Shown piece by piece: positions 6,532 through 12,348 of a stretch of DNA of 43,946 bases (its first letter is position 1; every line of letters begins with the position of its first letter). The stretch is from positions 1 through 43,946 of IMG/VR virus record IMGVR_UViG_3300028025_003303; one strand, given 5' to 3'. Position numbers and translations under genes: made by a program. The notes under the pieces are model-generated. The model was given only the letters and a program-made list of their open reading frames with translations, made no database searches and was not told the DNA's origin. The DNA is from a virus.

Positions 6532-6677
6532 TGAATGACTTTGAAATTAAAAATAATTTGTTAAATGAAATTAAAGAATTGACAGAAAATAATTATCCTA
6601 AAATGTGGGGTAGTGCTTCTGCGCTTCTCACAATTGAACAATTAGAAATTATCAAATCAGTTATGGAAAATAAATGA
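6531..6677 (+). CDS. 48-residue hypothetical helical protein
   Basis: The protein starts MNDFEIKNNLLNEIKELTEN, has a central turn NYPKMWGSASA, and ends in a second helix LTIEQLEIIKSVMENK. A helix-turn-helix hairpin is likely. Good AAAGGAG ribosome site. It overlaps the next ATG by 4 bp. Function unknown. Confidence 0.6.
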   Translation: MNDFEIKNNLLNEIKELTENNYPKMWGSASALLTIEQLEIIKSVMENK

Positions 6678-6799
6678 TAAAAGAAATAAAAAATAAAATT
6701 ATTCGCATTCAAGAATTGCGTCGTAGTAATGCTGCGACTGCAATACCAAATAAAAAAAAATATTCTAGAAAAATAAAACATAAAAATAAATTGCAATAA
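6674..6799 (+). CDS. 41-residue very basic protein
   Basis: The protein starts MIKEIKNKIIRIQELRRSNA and continues with a Lys/Arg-rich tail (KKKYSRKIKHKNKLQ). The high positive charge points to nucleic-acid or ribosome binding, though composition alone is weak evidence. It is the last gene of the first right-facing operon; its TAA is 5 bp before GGCCGCCCC. Confidence 0.55.
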   Translation: MIKEIKNKIIRIQELRRSNAATAIPNKKKYSRKIKHKNKLQ

Positions 6800-6843
6800 A
6801 AAAGGCCGCCCCGTTCGGGCGTGTCGCTTTGCTTTACGTACGA

Positions 6844-6951
6844 TGTGGTTAAGATCACAGAAATTTTGTGGGCTAAATCACATCGCTGAGCGTCTCACTA
6901 TTTGGATTTACTGGCTAGTAAGTTGTAAATCTCTGCTAAATCTGTTAAACT
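6844..6951 (+). promoter_or_regulatory. early promoter with two CRP-like palindromes
   Basis: TGTGG-TTAAGA-TCACA (6844-6859) and TGTGG-GCTAAA-TCACA (6867-6882) lie 23 bp apart. A candidate promoter is TTGTAA (6923-6928), 17 bp, TAAACT (6946-6951). The second palindrome is then centred at about -83.5 and the first at about -106.5. The -35 and -10 are weaker than elsewhere. Confidence 0.5.
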
Positions 6952-6988
6952 TACATAGTAAGAAAATAAAGAAAGGAAGTGGCTAATA

Positions 6989-7186
6989 ATGGCTAACTTA
7001 TACAAAATAGAAGATTTGCTAATTGGTAAAATCTATCGCTCTAATTCTCTAACAGGAGAAATCGTATCTGCTGAAAAAGATAATCGTTCAGTATGGTATG
7101 GAGATAATACAGAAAGTTATTTGGTTGAGGTTAATTCTATCTACCGCAATAAATGGCGAACTGTTGCCGTAAAGGTAGGTGAATAA
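6989..7186 (+). CDS. 65-residue SH3-like hypothetical
   Basis: The protein starts MANLYKIEDLLIGKIYRSNS and then LTGEIVSAEKDNRSVW. It is mostly beta, with conserved spacing of YKI.DL..G.IY...TG.IV that resembles the proteins at 10589 (YKVGDTYTSQ..TGTI) and 11368 (YQIGDLFTTS..TGRI). These may share an SH3-like barrel used for nucleic-acid or protein contact. Ribosome site AAAGGAAGT. Confidence 0.6.
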   Translation: MANLYKIEDLLIGKIYRSNSLTGEIVSAEKDNRSVWYGDNTESYLVEVNSIYRNKWRTVAVKVGE

Positions 7187-7189
7187 CTA

Positions 7190-7312
7190 ATGGGATACAT
7201 TGAGATTTTTCGCCTAGATGAAAAAGGTGCTGGTTGGGTTGACCTATCAGAAGCCACACCTGATGAACTCTTAACCTTAGAGTTAGGGTTATTCCAAGAG
7301 GGTGCTTTGTGA
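7190..7312 (+). CDS. 40-residue hypothetical
   Basis: The protein reads MGYIEIFRLDEKGAGWVDLS then EATPDELLTLELGLFQEGAL. A short beta hairpin precedes one acidic amphipathic helix. It lies 3 bp after the previous stop. Its TGA is part of the CRP-like palindrome at 7308-7323, so coding and control signals overlap. Confidence 0.55.
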   Translation: MGYIEIFRLDEKGAGWVDLSEATPDELLTLELGLFQEGAL

Positions 7313-7381
7313 GGTAACTCACATCGCCACACCCCCTAGAAATACAAAAAATGTCAGTAGCCTATGGTAGGCTAGGATTAT
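7308..7381 (+). promoter_or_regulatory. early promoter, GTCAGT class, with palindrome
   Basis: TGTGA-GGTAAC-TCACA (7308-7323) is a full match to the consensus half-sites. The promoter is GTCAGT (7353-7358), 17 bp, GATTAT (7376-7381), followed by AAAC. The palindrome centre is about -72.5 from the inferred start, identical to the module at 8353. Confidence 0.65.
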
Positions 7382-7404
7382 AAACAAAACGAAAGGAAGT
7401 CAAA

Positions 7405-7590
7405 ATGACTTACACTGTAAAACTAGAAACCTTTAGCGGTGAGGTAAAATCTATCGCTCTCCCTAGCAAGGGTGCTGTTGCTCAATTCATCTCTACATAC
7501 CCTGAGAAATTGCCTGTTGGTATTTCTGTTAAGGTTGCGTGTGACGCTTTAGGCGTTCGTGGAACACTAAGAGGAAAGGCGTTAGCATAA
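7405..7590 (+). CDS. small early protein, paralogue of the 5003-5176 product
   Basis: The protein has 61 residues: MTYTVKLETFSGEVKSIALP, then FISTYPEKLPVGISVKVACD and ALGVRGTLRGKALA. It shares fold pattern and C-terminal motif (VKV.CD..G..G.L.G) with the left-facing operon protein. GAAAGGAAGT ribosome site. TAATG coupling to the next gene. Function unknown; the duplication suggests a dosage or diversification benefit. Confidence 0.7.
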   Translation: MTYTVKLETFSGEVKSIALPSKGAVAQFISTYPEKLPVGISVKVACDALGVRGTLRGKALA

Positions 7591-7739
7591 TGATAAACTC
7601 TGTAATGGCTTTTGACTGTGATGAGTGTAATGGGCAAGGTCTTATCTTTTGGGGTAATGACCTTGACTACAATGTGGAAAAGTGCGAGTGTAATGATTTC
7701 GCACTAGGTAATTTATTTTCTAGCGGAGAGGCTAACTAA
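7590..7739 (+). CDS. 49-residue Cys-rich protein
   Basis: The protein starts MINSVMAFDCDECNGQGLIF. CDEC (10-13) and CEC (32-34) form a likely four-ligand zinc site, in the manner of a DnaJ-type CxxCxGxG knuckle. TAATG junctions on both sides show coupling. Function not recognised. Confidence 0.65.
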   Translation: MINSVMAFDCDECNGQGLIFWGNDLDYNVEKCECNDFALGNLFSSGEAN

Positions 7740-7948
7740 TGATAACACTAAAACACTCAATAAATCTCGTAACCGAAATTGATGAAAACAAAATGCCTGA
7801 CCACTTGCTTAGTGGCTTGTTAAACTTATCAGAAGTCCAAATGGAAATGCTATTGCGTGAAACTTTTATCAGAGGCCTAAACGACCTTGGCGTATTTGAA
7901 AAGTTAAATGAAAATAATTCTTATGCTATTGTAAAGGTGGCAGAGTAA
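7739..7948 (+). CDS. 69-residue hypothetical
   Basis: The protein starts MITLKHSINLVTEIDENKMP and continues with a helical, acidic middle (LSEVQMEMLLRETFIRGLND) and a beta end (SYAIVKVAE). No cysteines and no membrane segment. It is coupled by TAATG at both ends. Function unknown. Confidence 0.6.
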   Translation: MITLKHSINLVTEIDENKMPDHLLSGLLNLSEVQMEMLLRETFIRGLNDLGVFEKLNENNSYAIVKVAE

Positions 7949-8124
7949 TGATGACACGCAAGGACTATGTTGCCACTGCTGAAATTCTTTCTATGTTCAA
8001 AGACTCAATTGATGAATTAGTTTTTCACGATTTAGTTGATGAATTTTGTGGAATGTTTGAAGCAGATAATACACGATTTAATTCAGATAAGTTTTTTGAA
8101 GCGTGTAATAAGGATAACCAATAA
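7948..8124 (+). CDS. conserved small phage protein (TRKDY..A family)
   Basis: The protein has 58 residues: MMTRKDYVATAEILSMFKDS, IDELVFHDLVDEFCGMFEAD, NTRFNSDKFFEACNKDNQ. The pattern TRKDY..A...L....D......DLV..F...F..DN.RF...KF..AC is widespread in actinophages and other phages, always short and unassigned. It is predicted all-helical. TAATG coupling on both sides. Confidence 0.7.
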   Translation: MMTRKDYVATAEILSMFKDSIDELVFHDLVDEFCGMFEADNTRFNSDKFFEACNKDNQ

Positions 8125-8270
8125 TGCTAACTGAATTGGATCTGCTTGCAATTATTATTGCGCTAGGTGGTGCAGGTGTTGTTATTTATTATTCAATAAA
8201 AGAAAACATTGCATTGCGAAAAGAAATCAGACGCTTGCAACTTGCATTGCGTGATGAACGTAAAAAATAA
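8124..8270 (+). CDS. 48-residue one-TM protein with coiled coil
   Basis: One transmembrane helix (LLAIIIALGGAGVVIYYSI, about 7-25) is followed by a charged coiled-coil tail (ENIALRKEIRRLQLALRDER). It ends its operon 11 bp before the first operon-end hairpin. The layout suggests an inner-membrane anchor with a cytoplasmic helix; the role is unknown. Confidence 0.6.
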   Translation: MLTELDLLAIIIALGGAGVVIYYSIKENIALRKEIRRLQLALRDERKK

Positions 8271-8281
8271 ATAAATAAATT

Positions 8282-8305
8282 CCTGAGCAAGAATAAAAAC
8301 TGCTC
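8282..8305 (+). ncRNA. operon-end hairpin, copy 1
   Basis: A 24-nt element: CCT, stem GAGCA, 11-nt loop AGAATAAAAAC, stem TGCTC. It is one of five copies (also 10779, 11591, 12300, 13496) that all follow the last stop codon of an operon. Stem differences between copies preserve pairing. No T-run follows here, so it is not a plain terminator. Confidence 0.7.
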
Positions 8306-8324
8306 CCAATTTTGGGGCGGCCCG

Positions 8325-8345
8325 TTATCCACAGGGTTATCCACA
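8325..8345 (+). promoter_or_regulatory. two perfect DnaA boxes
   Basis: TTATCCACA occurs at 8325-8333 and again at 8337-8345, a 12-bp period. Both match the bacterial DnaA-box consensus exactly. They sit between GGGGCGGCC (8314) and the palindrome at 8353. Host DnaA could bind here, either for replication initiation or to control the operon starting at 8445. Confidence 0.75.
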
Positions 8346-8352
8346 GTTAAGA

Positions 8353-8426
8353 TGTGATTAAAAACACACCCAGATTTGCCATGTCTAATCAGAAAATGTC
8401 AGTCTAATCTGATAGGCTTAGATTAT
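8353..8426 (+). promoter_or_regulatory. early promoter, GTCAGT class, near DnaA boxes
   Basis: TGTGA-TTAAAA-ACACA (8353-8368) is centred about -72.5 from the inferred start. The promoter is GTCAGT (8398-8403), 17 bp, GATTAT (8421-8426). The start site near 8433 fixes the first gene at 8445, not at the earlier in-frame ATG at 8376, which lies inside the promoter. Confidence 0.65.
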
Positions 8427-8444
8427 TCTAAGAAAGGAAAACTA

Positions 8445-8567
8445 ATGAAAGATTACTTTGATGAGTTTTATGATGACTACTACTCTAAGGAAATGCCACT
8501 AAGCGGAGATGCTTGCTACTGCAAGACTATGATGCTATGCTCAGTTTGTGCGAAGGGATATAACTAA
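8445..8567 (+). CDS. 40-residue acidic Cys-rich protein
   Basis: The protein reads MKDYFDEFYDDYYSKEMPLS then GDACYCKTMMLCSVCAKGYN. The first half is acidic and aromatic; the second has C24, C26, C32 and C35, enough for one zinc ion. AAGAAAGGAAAAC is the ribosome site and the promoter position supports this start. It is coupled (TAATG) to the next gene. Confidence 0.65.
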   Translation: MKDYFDEFYDDYYSKEMPLSGDACYCKTMMLCSVCAKGYN

Positions 8568-8752
8568 TGGGAAAGTTTAAGGATACCCTAATGGGAATAC
8601 TTGCTCATGATGCGTGTTATGGAGCAGGTTGGCAATTTACAGGAAATGCTATAGACTATGATGTATGGGCTTGTGAGTGTAATCCTTACAACATACCTGC
8701 TGATGAAATACAGGAATACCACCAATTATTCAAAACTAAGGAGAACGCATAA
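8567..8752 (+). CDS. 61-residue hypothetical
   Basis: The protein starts MGKFKDTLMGILAHDACYGA and contains GWQFTGNAIDYDVWACECNP. C17, C36 and C38 could bind metal. No family is recognised. TAATG overlaps at both ends place it in the middle of a coupled operon. Confidence 0.6.
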   Translation: MGKFKDTLMGILAHDACYGAGWQFTGNAIDYDVWACECNPYNIPADEIQEYHQLFKTKENA

Positions 8753-8967
8753 TGGAATACCTATACTCAGTAACTTGCACCTATGATGGTGATAAGTCCC
8801 CTCATTGGATTGGACGCTACGATAATGCGCTTGACGCAGTAAGTGAGTTTAATAAGTTTGTGGACTATGGATTGGCTAGCGAATACTCAACAGTTAATCT
8901 ATCAGAGCCTAATGGCAAAATGCACACTAAGGTATTTTATGCTAACGGAACAGTAGGAGGTAAGTAA
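8752..8967 (+). CDS. 71-residue hypothetical, two-strand/helix pattern
   Basis: The protein starts MEYLYSVTCTYDGDKSPHWI, then GRYDNALDAVSEFNKFVDYG. It resembles the small phage proteins that begin with a beta strand, an aromatic W.G.Y, then a helix and a strand (TVNLSEPNGKMHTKVFY). Function unknown. It is immediately followed by the next ATG. Confidence 0.6.
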   Translation: MEYLYSVTCTYDGDKSPHWIGRYDNALDAVSEFNKFVDYGLASEYSTVNLSEPNGKMHTKVFYANGTVGGK

Positions 8968-9264
8968 ATGGGAAGCGTAACTGCACTAGGAATTAAAGAT
9001 TCCGTATTAGACTTAGAAACTCAGATTCTTTATCACTTGCGTGGTAATCACTATCCACCAGTACCCGCAGAAATGGTTGCCCCTTGTATTGAAGCAATTG
9101 ACGCATACTATGATGAGGACTATGGTCGTATGATTGAAATGCCTATGGTTGGTGACTTTCAGATTCTCTATAAAGGTATGACTCACGCACCTGCTAGTGC
9201 AATTGTTGAGCAACACCACCTAGATACTTTCATTGACCCAGTAGATGAGGACTTTTATGAGTAA
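8968..9264 (+). CDS. 98-residue hypothetical
   Basis: The protein starts MGSVTALGIKDSVLDLETQI. The middle (HYPPVPAEMVAPCIEAIDAY) has a PPVP turn before a helix, and the tail is acidic (DTFIDPVDEDFYE). This pattern of a phage protein with HYPPVP...C.EAI recurs in actinophages without assigned function. The AGGAGGTAAG ribosome site is strong. Confidence 0.65.
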   Translation: MGSVTALGIKDSVLDLETQILYHLRGNHYPPVPAEMVAPCIEAIDAYYDEDYGRMIEMPMVGDFQILYKGMTHAPASAIVEQHHLDTFIDPVDEDFYE

Positions 9265-9349
9265 AACACTTCAAGAATTATTAGATGAAGCAGCACCTGC
9301 TTTAGAAACCGTGTTATGGGAAATACTAGATGAGATTGAAGGTAATTAA
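9257..9349 (+). CDS. 30-residue acidic peptide
   Basis: The peptide reads MSKTLQELLDEAAPALETVL then WEILDEIEGN. It is one strongly acidic amphipathic helix. The start overlaps the previous gene by 8 bp and its TAA abuts the next ATG. Such acidic phage peptides can mimic DNA or bind polymerase, but nothing here proves that. Confidence 0.5.
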   Translation: MSKTLQELLDEAAPALETVLWEILDEIEGN

Positions 9350-9574
9350 ATGGCTGCTACAATAATGAACATGGAATATGTTAAAGTGGATATTTTAACT
9401 TCAGGTCAATTAGAAGTAGATGATCTAATTCAAGTTGGCGATGAGGTTGTATCTATTGTAGAAATTGTTTCGTTAGCAGATGGATACACTCTTGAAATCA
9501 TAAATGATTTTGGTGAAAAAGAAGTTATTGAAGTTGAGGAATACGAACAATTTGATTTAATGATGTTGCAGTAA
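9350..9574 (+). CDS. 74-residue acidic beta protein
   Basis: The protein starts MAATIMNMEYVKVDILTSGQ, then LEVDDLIQVGDEVVSIVEIV. It is mostly beta strands with many Glu/Asp and ends EYEQFDLMMLQ. The pattern of D.L..GDEVV.I..I resembles an SH3-like or Hint-like strand layout. It is the last gene of the operon; GGGGCGGCC follows 5 bp after its stop. Confidence 0.6.
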   Translation: MAATIMNMEYVKVDILTSGQLEVDDLIQVGDEVVSIVEIVSLADGYTLEIINDFGEKEVIEVEEYEQFDLMMLQ

Positions 9575-9591
9575 AAAGCGGGGCGGCCCCC

Positions 9592-9651
9592 TGTGACCTT
9601 GCTCACACTCAATTAAGACGAGTTGATATTTTTCCTGATTTACGGTAAGAT
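9592..9651 (+). promoter_or_regulatory. promoter of GP88 gene with CRP-like palindrome
   Basis: TGTGA-CCTTGC-TCACA (9592-9607) has perfect half-sites. The promoter is TTGATA (9623-9628), 17 bp, TAAGAT (9646-9651). Six bases later comes the ATG, so transcription should start at the A of the start codon (leaderless). The palindrome is centred at -58.5. Confidence 0.7.
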
Positions 9652-9657
9652 TATTCT

Positions 9658-10377
9658 ATGCCCTTAATTAGAAGTAAAGATAGGAAAGTCGCAAATGCAG
9701 TCACACCAAACGGAAAACAAGCAAGTATCGCTAACACTTTTGGATTACCTAGTGGAAAAGATTTCTCGTGCCCTGGTGCCACGAGTGTATGTGAAAGAAT
9801 CTGCTACGCAGGAAAGTTAGAAAAACTATTCCCTGGTGTTAAGGGAGTACTACTTAACAATTGGGAATTACTTAAAGACGCAGACCACGATACTATGGAA
9901 GCGTTGCTATCAGAAATGATTGACGGTTTTAGAAAAGATTGTGAAAAGAAAAATGCTCCATTGCTATTTCGTATCCATTGGGACGGAGATTTCTTTTCGG
10001 ATGAGTACGCATTCGCATGGAAGCATGTAGTCCTTAATAATCCTGATATTCAATTTTGGGTTTATACACGAGTTAAGTCTGCCGCAGTTATGCTAAAGGA
10101 TATGGATAATCTATCTTTATACTATTCCGCAGATAGTGAAAATATAAAAGAAGCGGTAGATCTAAAAAATACTCATGGCATTCGCATGGCATACCTTGCA
10201 CAGAATTTTGCGGTAGGTCAAGCACAGATGAAAGAGATGATAGGTAAGGTAGGGGCTAAGTGTCCTGAGAATAAAAAAGCAATTCCGCTTATCTCAACAA
10301 ATGGCTCCGCTTGCGTTTCGTGTTCATTATGTGTATACTCAAAGAGCGACATTGTATTCTCGTCAAGCAAGAAGTGA
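9658..10377 (+). CDS. GP88-like protein with Cys clusters
   Basis: The protein has 239 residues and matches the actinophage 'gene 88' family. C38, C45 and C49 (CPGATSVCERICYAGK) form the N-terminal cluster; C202, C219, C222 and C225 (CVSCSLC) the C-terminal one. Between them lies RIHWDGDFFSDEYAFAWKHV, then a YTR strand. Seven cysteines in two sets suggest a zinc or Fe-S site joining the ends of a barrel-like domain. The family has no established activity. The start is leaderless, fixed by the promoter 6 bp upstream. Confidence 0.8.
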   Translation: MPLIRSKDRKVANAVTPNGKQASIANTFGLPSGKDFSCPGATSVCERICYAGKLEKLFPGVKGVLLNNWELLKDADHDTMEALLSEMIDGFRKDCEKKNAPLLFRIHWDGDFFSDEYAFAWKHVVLNNPDIQFWVYTRVKSAAVMLKDMDNLSLYYSADSENIKEAVDLKNTHGIRMAYLAQNFAVGQAQMKEMIGKVGAKCPENKKAIPLISTNGSACVSCSLCVYSKSDIVFSSSKK

Positions 10378-10383
10378 GGAATT

Positions 10384-10449
10384 ATGGAGTTAGCAATAAT
10401 AACTATCTTATTTATCATAATACTATCAGCAGGGCTAGGGCATAAGTAG
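10384..10449 (+). CDS. 21-residue membrane peptide
   Basis: The peptide is MELAIITILFIIILSAGLGH plus K. It has a GTGAGGAATT ribosome site formed from the end of the GP88 gene. A single hydrophobic helix fills the whole peptide. It is followed at once by a tandem TGTCCG element. Expression is plausible but unproven. Confidence 0.4.
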   Translation: MELAIITILFIIILSAGLGHK

Positions 10450-10558
10450 TGTCCGTTATGTCCGATTTATCCCGTGATGTATCTCACACAAATAATAATC
10501 TCAAAATGTGAGAAATCTAGGAAATCAACTTGTATTTCTTAGCCAAAAATGTTAGACT
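10450..10558 (+). promoter_or_regulatory. early promoter with TGTCCG pair and palindrome
   Basis: TGTCCG at 10450-10455 and 10459-10464 (9-bp period), then CGTGA-TGTATC-TCACA (10473-10488). The promoter is TTGTAT (10530-10535), 17 bp, TAGACT (10553-10558). The palindrome is centred at about -84.5, as in the 6117 module. Confidence 0.65.
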
Positions 10559-10588
10559 TGTAGTATCAACAAAACAAAGGAGAAACAA

Positions 10589-10759
10589 ATGGCAGTATCA
10601 AACGCAACATACAAAGTAGGAGATACCTACACAAGCCAAAAGTCAAAGCAAACAGGAACTATCCAAGAAATCGTGCCACAAGCAAATGGTAATGTTCGTG
10701 TTAAGTTAGATGTTAATGGCTCAACTCGCTGGACAACTTGGACAGCAAAGTCAGAGTAA
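10589..10759 (+). CDS. 56-residue SH3-like protein, paralogue of the 11368 product
   Basis: The protein starts MAVSNATYKVGDTYTSQKSK and continues with a beta-rich QTGTIQEIVPQANGNVRVKL. It aligns with the 56-residue protein at 11368-11538 (YKVGDTYTSQK.KQTGTI versus YQIGDLFTTSKTGVTGRI). AAAGGAGAAAC is the ribosome site. Both are single genes behind their own promoters. An SH3-like barrel is inferred; the role is unknown. Confidence 0.7.
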   Translation: MAVSNATYKVGDTYTSQKSKQTGTIQEIVPQANGNVRVKLDVNGSTRWTTWTAKSE

Positions 10760-10778
10760 TTTAGCAAACGCTAATAGT

Positions 10779-10802
10779 CCTGAGCAAGACAATAAACTGC
10801 TC
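10779..10802 (+). ncRNA. operon-end hairpin, copy 2
   Basis: CCT, stem GAGCA, loop AGACAATAAAC, stem TGCTC; 20 bp after the stop of the 56-residue gene. The downstream DNA is C-rich rather than T-rich. It is the only copy not followed by GGGGCGGCC. Confidence 0.7.
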
Positions 10803-10849
10803 AACACAACCCCCATCAAACCCACCTAAAAGAAACGGAAACAAAACAA

Positions 10850-11275
10850 ATGGCAACAAGAGGTAAAGCAATTAGCGTAAAGATACCTACGCAAAAAGTA
10901 ATCAAGGCACTAGAAGCATCACTCGCTAAACTAGAACTTGATTGGACTTCACAAGAGGAAAACGAAGCAAAGTATAACAAGGCTATTGAGGCTTGGAAAA
11001 AAGAATTATTTACTTTTGCTATTGCTAATGTAGATAAGGCTGAAAATGTGCGAAGCAATTATCGTCAATGGTCAAACAACCTTAACATAGATTTTGACCT
11101 AACAGTTAAAGAAGGCAACTTCCCTGCTGAACCTGAGCGTGGATACACTACTCTACACAGACACGAATACGAAACTCAAAAAGAGGAGATGGCTAATGCT
11201 ATCCGTATTCTTAAAATGACGGACGAGGAAGTAGTTAATACTTCTACCTACAACGCAGTTGCTCGCTATCTTTAA
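10850..11275 (+). CDS. 141-residue helical hypothetical
   Basis: The protein starts MATRGKAISVKIPTQKVIKA. Long charged helices follow (about 14-65), then a linker with AEPERGYTTLHRHEYETQKE and a last helix ILKMTDEEVVNTSTYNAV. The heptad-like spacing suggests coiled-coil pairing. No enzyme motif. A run of C and A bases upstream gives no clear Shine-Dalgarno. Function unknown. Confidence 0.6.
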   Translation: MATRGKAISVKIPTQKVIKALEASLAKLELDWTSQEENEAKYNKAIEAWKKELFTFAIANVDKAENVRSNYRQWSNNLNIDFDLTVKEGNFPAEPERGYTTLHRHEYETQKEEMANAIRILKMTDEEVVNTSTYNAVARYL

Positions 11276-11301
11276 TTAGATAACTAGGTGGGGAAGGGTA
11301 A

Positions 11302-11330
11302 TTGACTTCCCCCCTAAAATCTAGTAAAAT
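11302..11330 (+). promoter_or_regulatory. TTGACT promoter of the 56-residue gene at 11368
   Basis: TTGACT (11302-11307), 17-bp spacer beginning TCCCCCC and containing AAAAT, -10 TAAAAT (11325-11330). The spacer sequence resembles those at 12405, 17896 and 18667. No palindrome lies upstream. Confidence 0.7.
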
Positions 11331-11367
11331 TAAATAATAACAAACCACTACAAACAAAGGAAAACAA

Positions 11368-11538
11368 ATGACTCTAAGCGGATACACATACCAAATTGGT
11401 GATTTATTCACCACAAGCAAAACAGGCGTAACAGGTAGAATTGTAAAGTTCTCACCTATTAACTCTAAACTAACTCGTGTTTCTTTACAGTTAGCAAATG
11501 GTTCTCGTCGTCTTGCTATGGTAAGCACAACTAAATAA
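11368..11538 (+). CDS. 56-residue SH3-like protein, paralogue of the 10589 product
   Basis: The protein starts MTLSGYTYQIGDLFTTSKTG, then VTGRIVKFSPINSKLTRVSL and QLANGSRRLAMVSTTK. It is equal in length to its paralogue and has the same strand order. The C-terminal half differs (SRRLAMVS versus TRWTTWTA). Ribosome site AAAGGAAAAC. It is alone in its transcript, which ends in a structured 3' region. Confidence 0.7.
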   Translation: MTLSGYTYQIGDLFTTSKTGVTGRIVKFSPINSKLTRVSLQLANGSRRLAMVSTTK

Positions 11539-11540
11539 TT

Positions 11541-11614
11541 CATCTCTGAGTTCCACGCTACCTGTAGCAAGCGTCCCCTGAGATGATCGTCCTGAGTATG
11601 ACACTAAACTGCTC
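11541..11614 (+). ncRNA. structured 3' region with operon-end hairpin, copy 3
   Basis: CATCTC (11541-11546) pairs with GAGATG (11580-11585), enclosing an inner GCTAC/GTAGC hairpin (11557-11568). The 24-nt element follows at 11591-11614: CCT, GAGTA, loop, TGCTC, in which a G-U pair replaces the usual C-G. GGGGCGGCC lies 25 bp further on. It is probably the 3' end of the single-gene message. Confidence 0.65.
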
Positions 11615-11648
11615 ATCTTTTAATTGCCCCGCAAAAACGGGGCGGCCT

Positions 11649-11725
11649 TGTGATACAAATCACATCTCAGTATGTGAGACTAATTAAGAAATGCATTTGC
11701 ATTCCCCCAATATTCCTGATATTAT
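11649..11725 (+). promoter_or_regulatory. promoter of the 159-residue gene with palindrome
   Basis: TGTGA-TACAAA-TCACA (11649-11664) has perfect half-sites. The promoter is TTGCAT (11697-11702), 17-bp spacer starting TCCCCCAA, TATTAT (11720-11725). The palindrome centre is about -75.5. Confidence 0.65.
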
Positions 11726-11757
11726 TATATTAACAACAAACAGAAAGAGGCCCCGCA

Positions 11758-12237
11758 ATGTCAACCAATATCAATGACGCCGTAACAATTGATAAACTAG
11801 AAGTACCTTATAATCCAAATTTACTAGTAACCTATAAAGCAATCGCAGGCACATATGCTGCTCCTGAAGAGGCAACATATTTAACATCCAAGGTGACTGA
11901 CCTTGAATGGGACCTACACAGTGCACGTGCTCGTGAAGAAGCGCTACGTAGTCTTCAAGGAACAGTGAGACAACTTGAAGACAATATTGTAGAATGGTAC
12001 GACCCTAACTATTCTAAAGAAGAAGTTCTTGTAGCGCTATGTGAACTCTTTGGTATTAATCCAGTTAAGGAAATTGAAGTACAAGGAACTGTTTCATTCA
12101 GTGGAACAATCAGTGTACCAATGTCAGAAATTGCTGACTTTGATTTAAGTAATGTTTCAATTGAGGCTGAGTTAAGTTCATATGACTATGACGCAGACTT
12201 AAATGTAGACGAAGTTTCATTAGAGGACCATTACTAA
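11758..12237 (+). CDS. 159-residue protein with coiled coil and acidic beta tail
   Basis: The protein starts MSTNINDAVTIDKLEVPYNP. About residues 40-85 form a charged coiled coil (SKVTDLEWDLHSARAREEAL). A helix ELFGINPVKEIEVQG then leads to an acidic beta domain (SFSGTISVPMSEIADFDLSN) ending VSLEDHY. Similar coiled-coil plus 'GTVSFSGTI.VP' proteins occur in actinophages without known function. GAAAGAGG ribosome site. It is alone in its transcript. Confidence 0.65.
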   Translation: MSTNINDAVTIDKLEVPYNPNLLVTYKAIAGTYAAPEEATYLTSKVTDLEWDLHSARAREEALRSLQGTVRQLEDNIVEWYDPNYSKEEVLVALCELFGINPVKEIEVQGTVSFSGTISVPMSEIADFDLSNVSIEAELSSYDYDADLNVDEVSLEDHY

Positions 12238-12240
12238 ATT

Positions 12241-12279
12241 TGATAGGGGGCTATCAGAACTGGCGACGGTACAGCCAGT
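12241..12279 (+). ncRNA. tandem hairpins in the 3' region
   Basis: TGATAG/CTATCA closes a GGGG loop (12241-12256), followed 2 nt later by ACTGGC/GCCAGT around GACGGTACA (12259-12279). Both stems are perfect 6-bp helices, starting 4 bp after the stop of the 159-residue gene. The fourth operon-end hairpin follows 21 nt later. Confidence 0.6.
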
Positions 12280-12299
12280 ATAAATAAGGGGCCAAAAAT

Positions 12300-12323
12300 C
12301 CTAAGCAAGATTTAAAACTGCTT
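12300..12323 (+). ncRNA. operon-end hairpin, copy 4 (covarying stem)
   Basis: CCT, stem AAGCA, loop AGATTTAAAAC, stem TGCTT. Compared with the other copies, the first stem pair has changed from G-C to A-U on both sides. It is followed by ATTTTTCTTTTTAAAGG, so this copy could also terminate transcription. Confidence 0.75.
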
Positions 12324-12348
12324 ATTTTTCTTTTTAAAGGCCGCCCCG

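Noticed and set aside
8376-8447. Upstream extension of the gene starting at 8445
   Set aside because: The extension covers the inferred promoter (8398-8426); the ATG at 8445 has a ribosome site and follows the predicted transcription start.
11244-11570. 108-codon open frame on the - strand
   Set aside because: It lies opposite the well-supported 56-residue gene at 11368 with its promoter and ribosome site, and has no start signal of its own.
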